Of a stretch of 64,000 bases of DNA, positions 63,109-64,000 are shown one piece after another. The stretch lies in contig OZ038423.1 in NCBI GenBank assembly GCA_964036155.1, forward strand, positions 17,561,249 to 17,625,248, read 5' to 3'. The notes beneath the pieces were generated by a model that was given only the letters and a program-made list of their open reading frames with translations, did not search any database and was not told the DNA's origin. The position numbers and the translations under genes were made by a program. The DNA is from Diploscapter coronatus (taxonomy: Eukaryota; Nematoda; Chromadorea; Rhabditida; Rhabditidae). Position 1 is the first letter of the stretch. Each line of letters opens with the position of its first letter.

Positions 63109-63953
63109 CTATTTGCTAGCCTTAACTCTGTAGAGATGAAGACTGTTACAGTCCTCGAATAGCTCTTCATCCACTCCAGCGAAATCCGCACATTTCGTCA
63201 CGATGTCCTCCTTCAAACATTTTATGAAAACGATGATGCAGCCGGCGGCCGAAAGTTTGAACACAAACATGAATTAAAAAACGATAATTTATCAAATTAT
63301 CTTGAAGCGATTTGGATAAAATCTTGTCCACAATAGTGGCCTGATACCATCCGAATGCATGCTAAATTTCGGCTAAATCAGTTCAAGATGGTTTGGTGAA
63401 TAATCGTCTCTAAAAATCGTGTTTGTCTCCAAATTTTTAACTTCACTTGTATACCTTTCCATGACTAATTGTCGAAAAAGTCATTTCCATTTTATTAAAA
63501 AATAAATAAATAAATTACAGAGAAGAAAACTAAAAATTAGTCCTACTTCTTGTGTGACAGGTTTCTTTCAATGACTCAATTCCAAACCGACCTCTTGCAA
63601 CCAGTCATCGATTTTGAATGTCAGATTCAAATGGGCTGTGACTTCGTGAATGGAAGGGTTGTGGACGATTAGAGTGTCTTCTTTTATGAAACTATGCAGA
63701 ACTTTCCAACAGTTCTCCTAAATGTGGAAGTGGTTGATTAGATGTTATAAAGCTAAGAGTTATGATTTAGGAGATAGAAATAGCATGTTTTATTTCTCTA
63801 AATTAACTCTACAAAATCGTCTGGATTAATCAAATAGTCAACCTGTTCCTCGACAGAAAGGAAGAAACTGAAGACATTATTCATGACGATGATATTGGCG
63901 GAGGCGAGCAGGTCGGGTCGAGTTCGGATATCACTACACACGATCGAAACATT
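63109..63953 (-). CDS. C-terminal part of a methyltransferase-like protein (5' end outside window)
   Basis: Exons 63953-63843, 63717-63592 and 63210-63109 join in phase and end in TAG, giving 113 residue codons including stop. The pattern VCSDIRTRPDLLASANIIVM, NNVFSFFLSVEEQ and DTLIVHNPS resembles the second half of a Rossmann-fold SAM-dependent methyltransferase: motif II acidic loop, a strand ending in NNVFxFF, and a final strand before helix W. SAM-binding motif I would lie in exons beyond the window. The last acceptor is TTGAAG. Substrate unknown, and the family is inferred only from this pattern. Confidence 0.5.
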
Positions 63954-64000
63954 CTGAATGGAATGCAATAATATGTTTGAAATCATGAAAACACCTACAG

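Overview
This is a stretch of an animal nuclear genome, almost certainly a nematode. Genes are cut into many short exons by mostly 40-60 bp introns with GT donors and TTTCAG-like acceptors. At least ten genes have an unpaired AG acceptor a few bases before the ATG, the pattern expected of spliced-leader trans-splicing. The window also holds two receptors of a nematode-type chemoreceptor family and an NRF-6-type acyltransferase. Exon joins were worked out by hand from reading frame and splice phase. All multi-exon models except the two low-confidence fragments keep phase throughout, but none was checked by transcript data or database search.

Layout. 89-1838 (+): 3' part of an acidic coiled-coil nuclear-like protein. 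2422-7795 (+): ankyrin-repeat calcium-independent phospholipase A2. 8256-10386 (+): glutamine synthetase. 11263-15795 (+): NRF-6-like multi-pass acyltransferase. 16307-16809 (+): small charged protein. A minus-strand block follows, listed 5' to 3': RPT2 proteasome ATPase (30881-28305), LAMTOR1-like Ragulator subunit (28029-26461), mitochondrial enoyl-CoA hydratase (25655-23097), SURF1 (22703-20522) and a CLCC1-like ER channel protein (20317-17255). The gaps RPT2/LAMTOR1 (275 bp) and SURF1/CLCC1 (204 bp) are operon-like. TFIIE-beta (31074-33313, +) is divergent from RPT2 across 192 bp. Then come ribonucleotide reductase R2 (36519-33680, -) with E2F-like sites upstream, LACTB2-like endoribonuclease (38323-39987, +) and a large M13 neprilysin-like peptidase (46492-40597, -).

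From 46.5 kb on the window looks more accessory. It holds an orphan minus-strand exon, a possible small plus-strand ORF, a divergent CK1/TTBK-like kinase with one in-frame TGA (50332-54728, +), a tandem pair of 7TM receptors with identical exon structure (55790-57365 and 59090-61129, +), a receptor C-terminal fragment (61509-61352, -) and the 3' end of a methyltransferase-like gene (63953-63109, -).

Non-coding structure: at least eight short terminal-inverted-repeat elements (MITEs) sit in introns or gene flanks. Two have perfect 8-bp target duplications (hAT type), one is pogo-like with a TA duplication, and one family is present twice. The housekeeping genes serve separate pathways (proteolysis, mTORC1 scaffold, cytochrome oxidase assembly, fatty acid oxidation, dNTP synthesis, transcription initiation). 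I see no tRNA, rRNA, CRISPR or prokaryotic feature.
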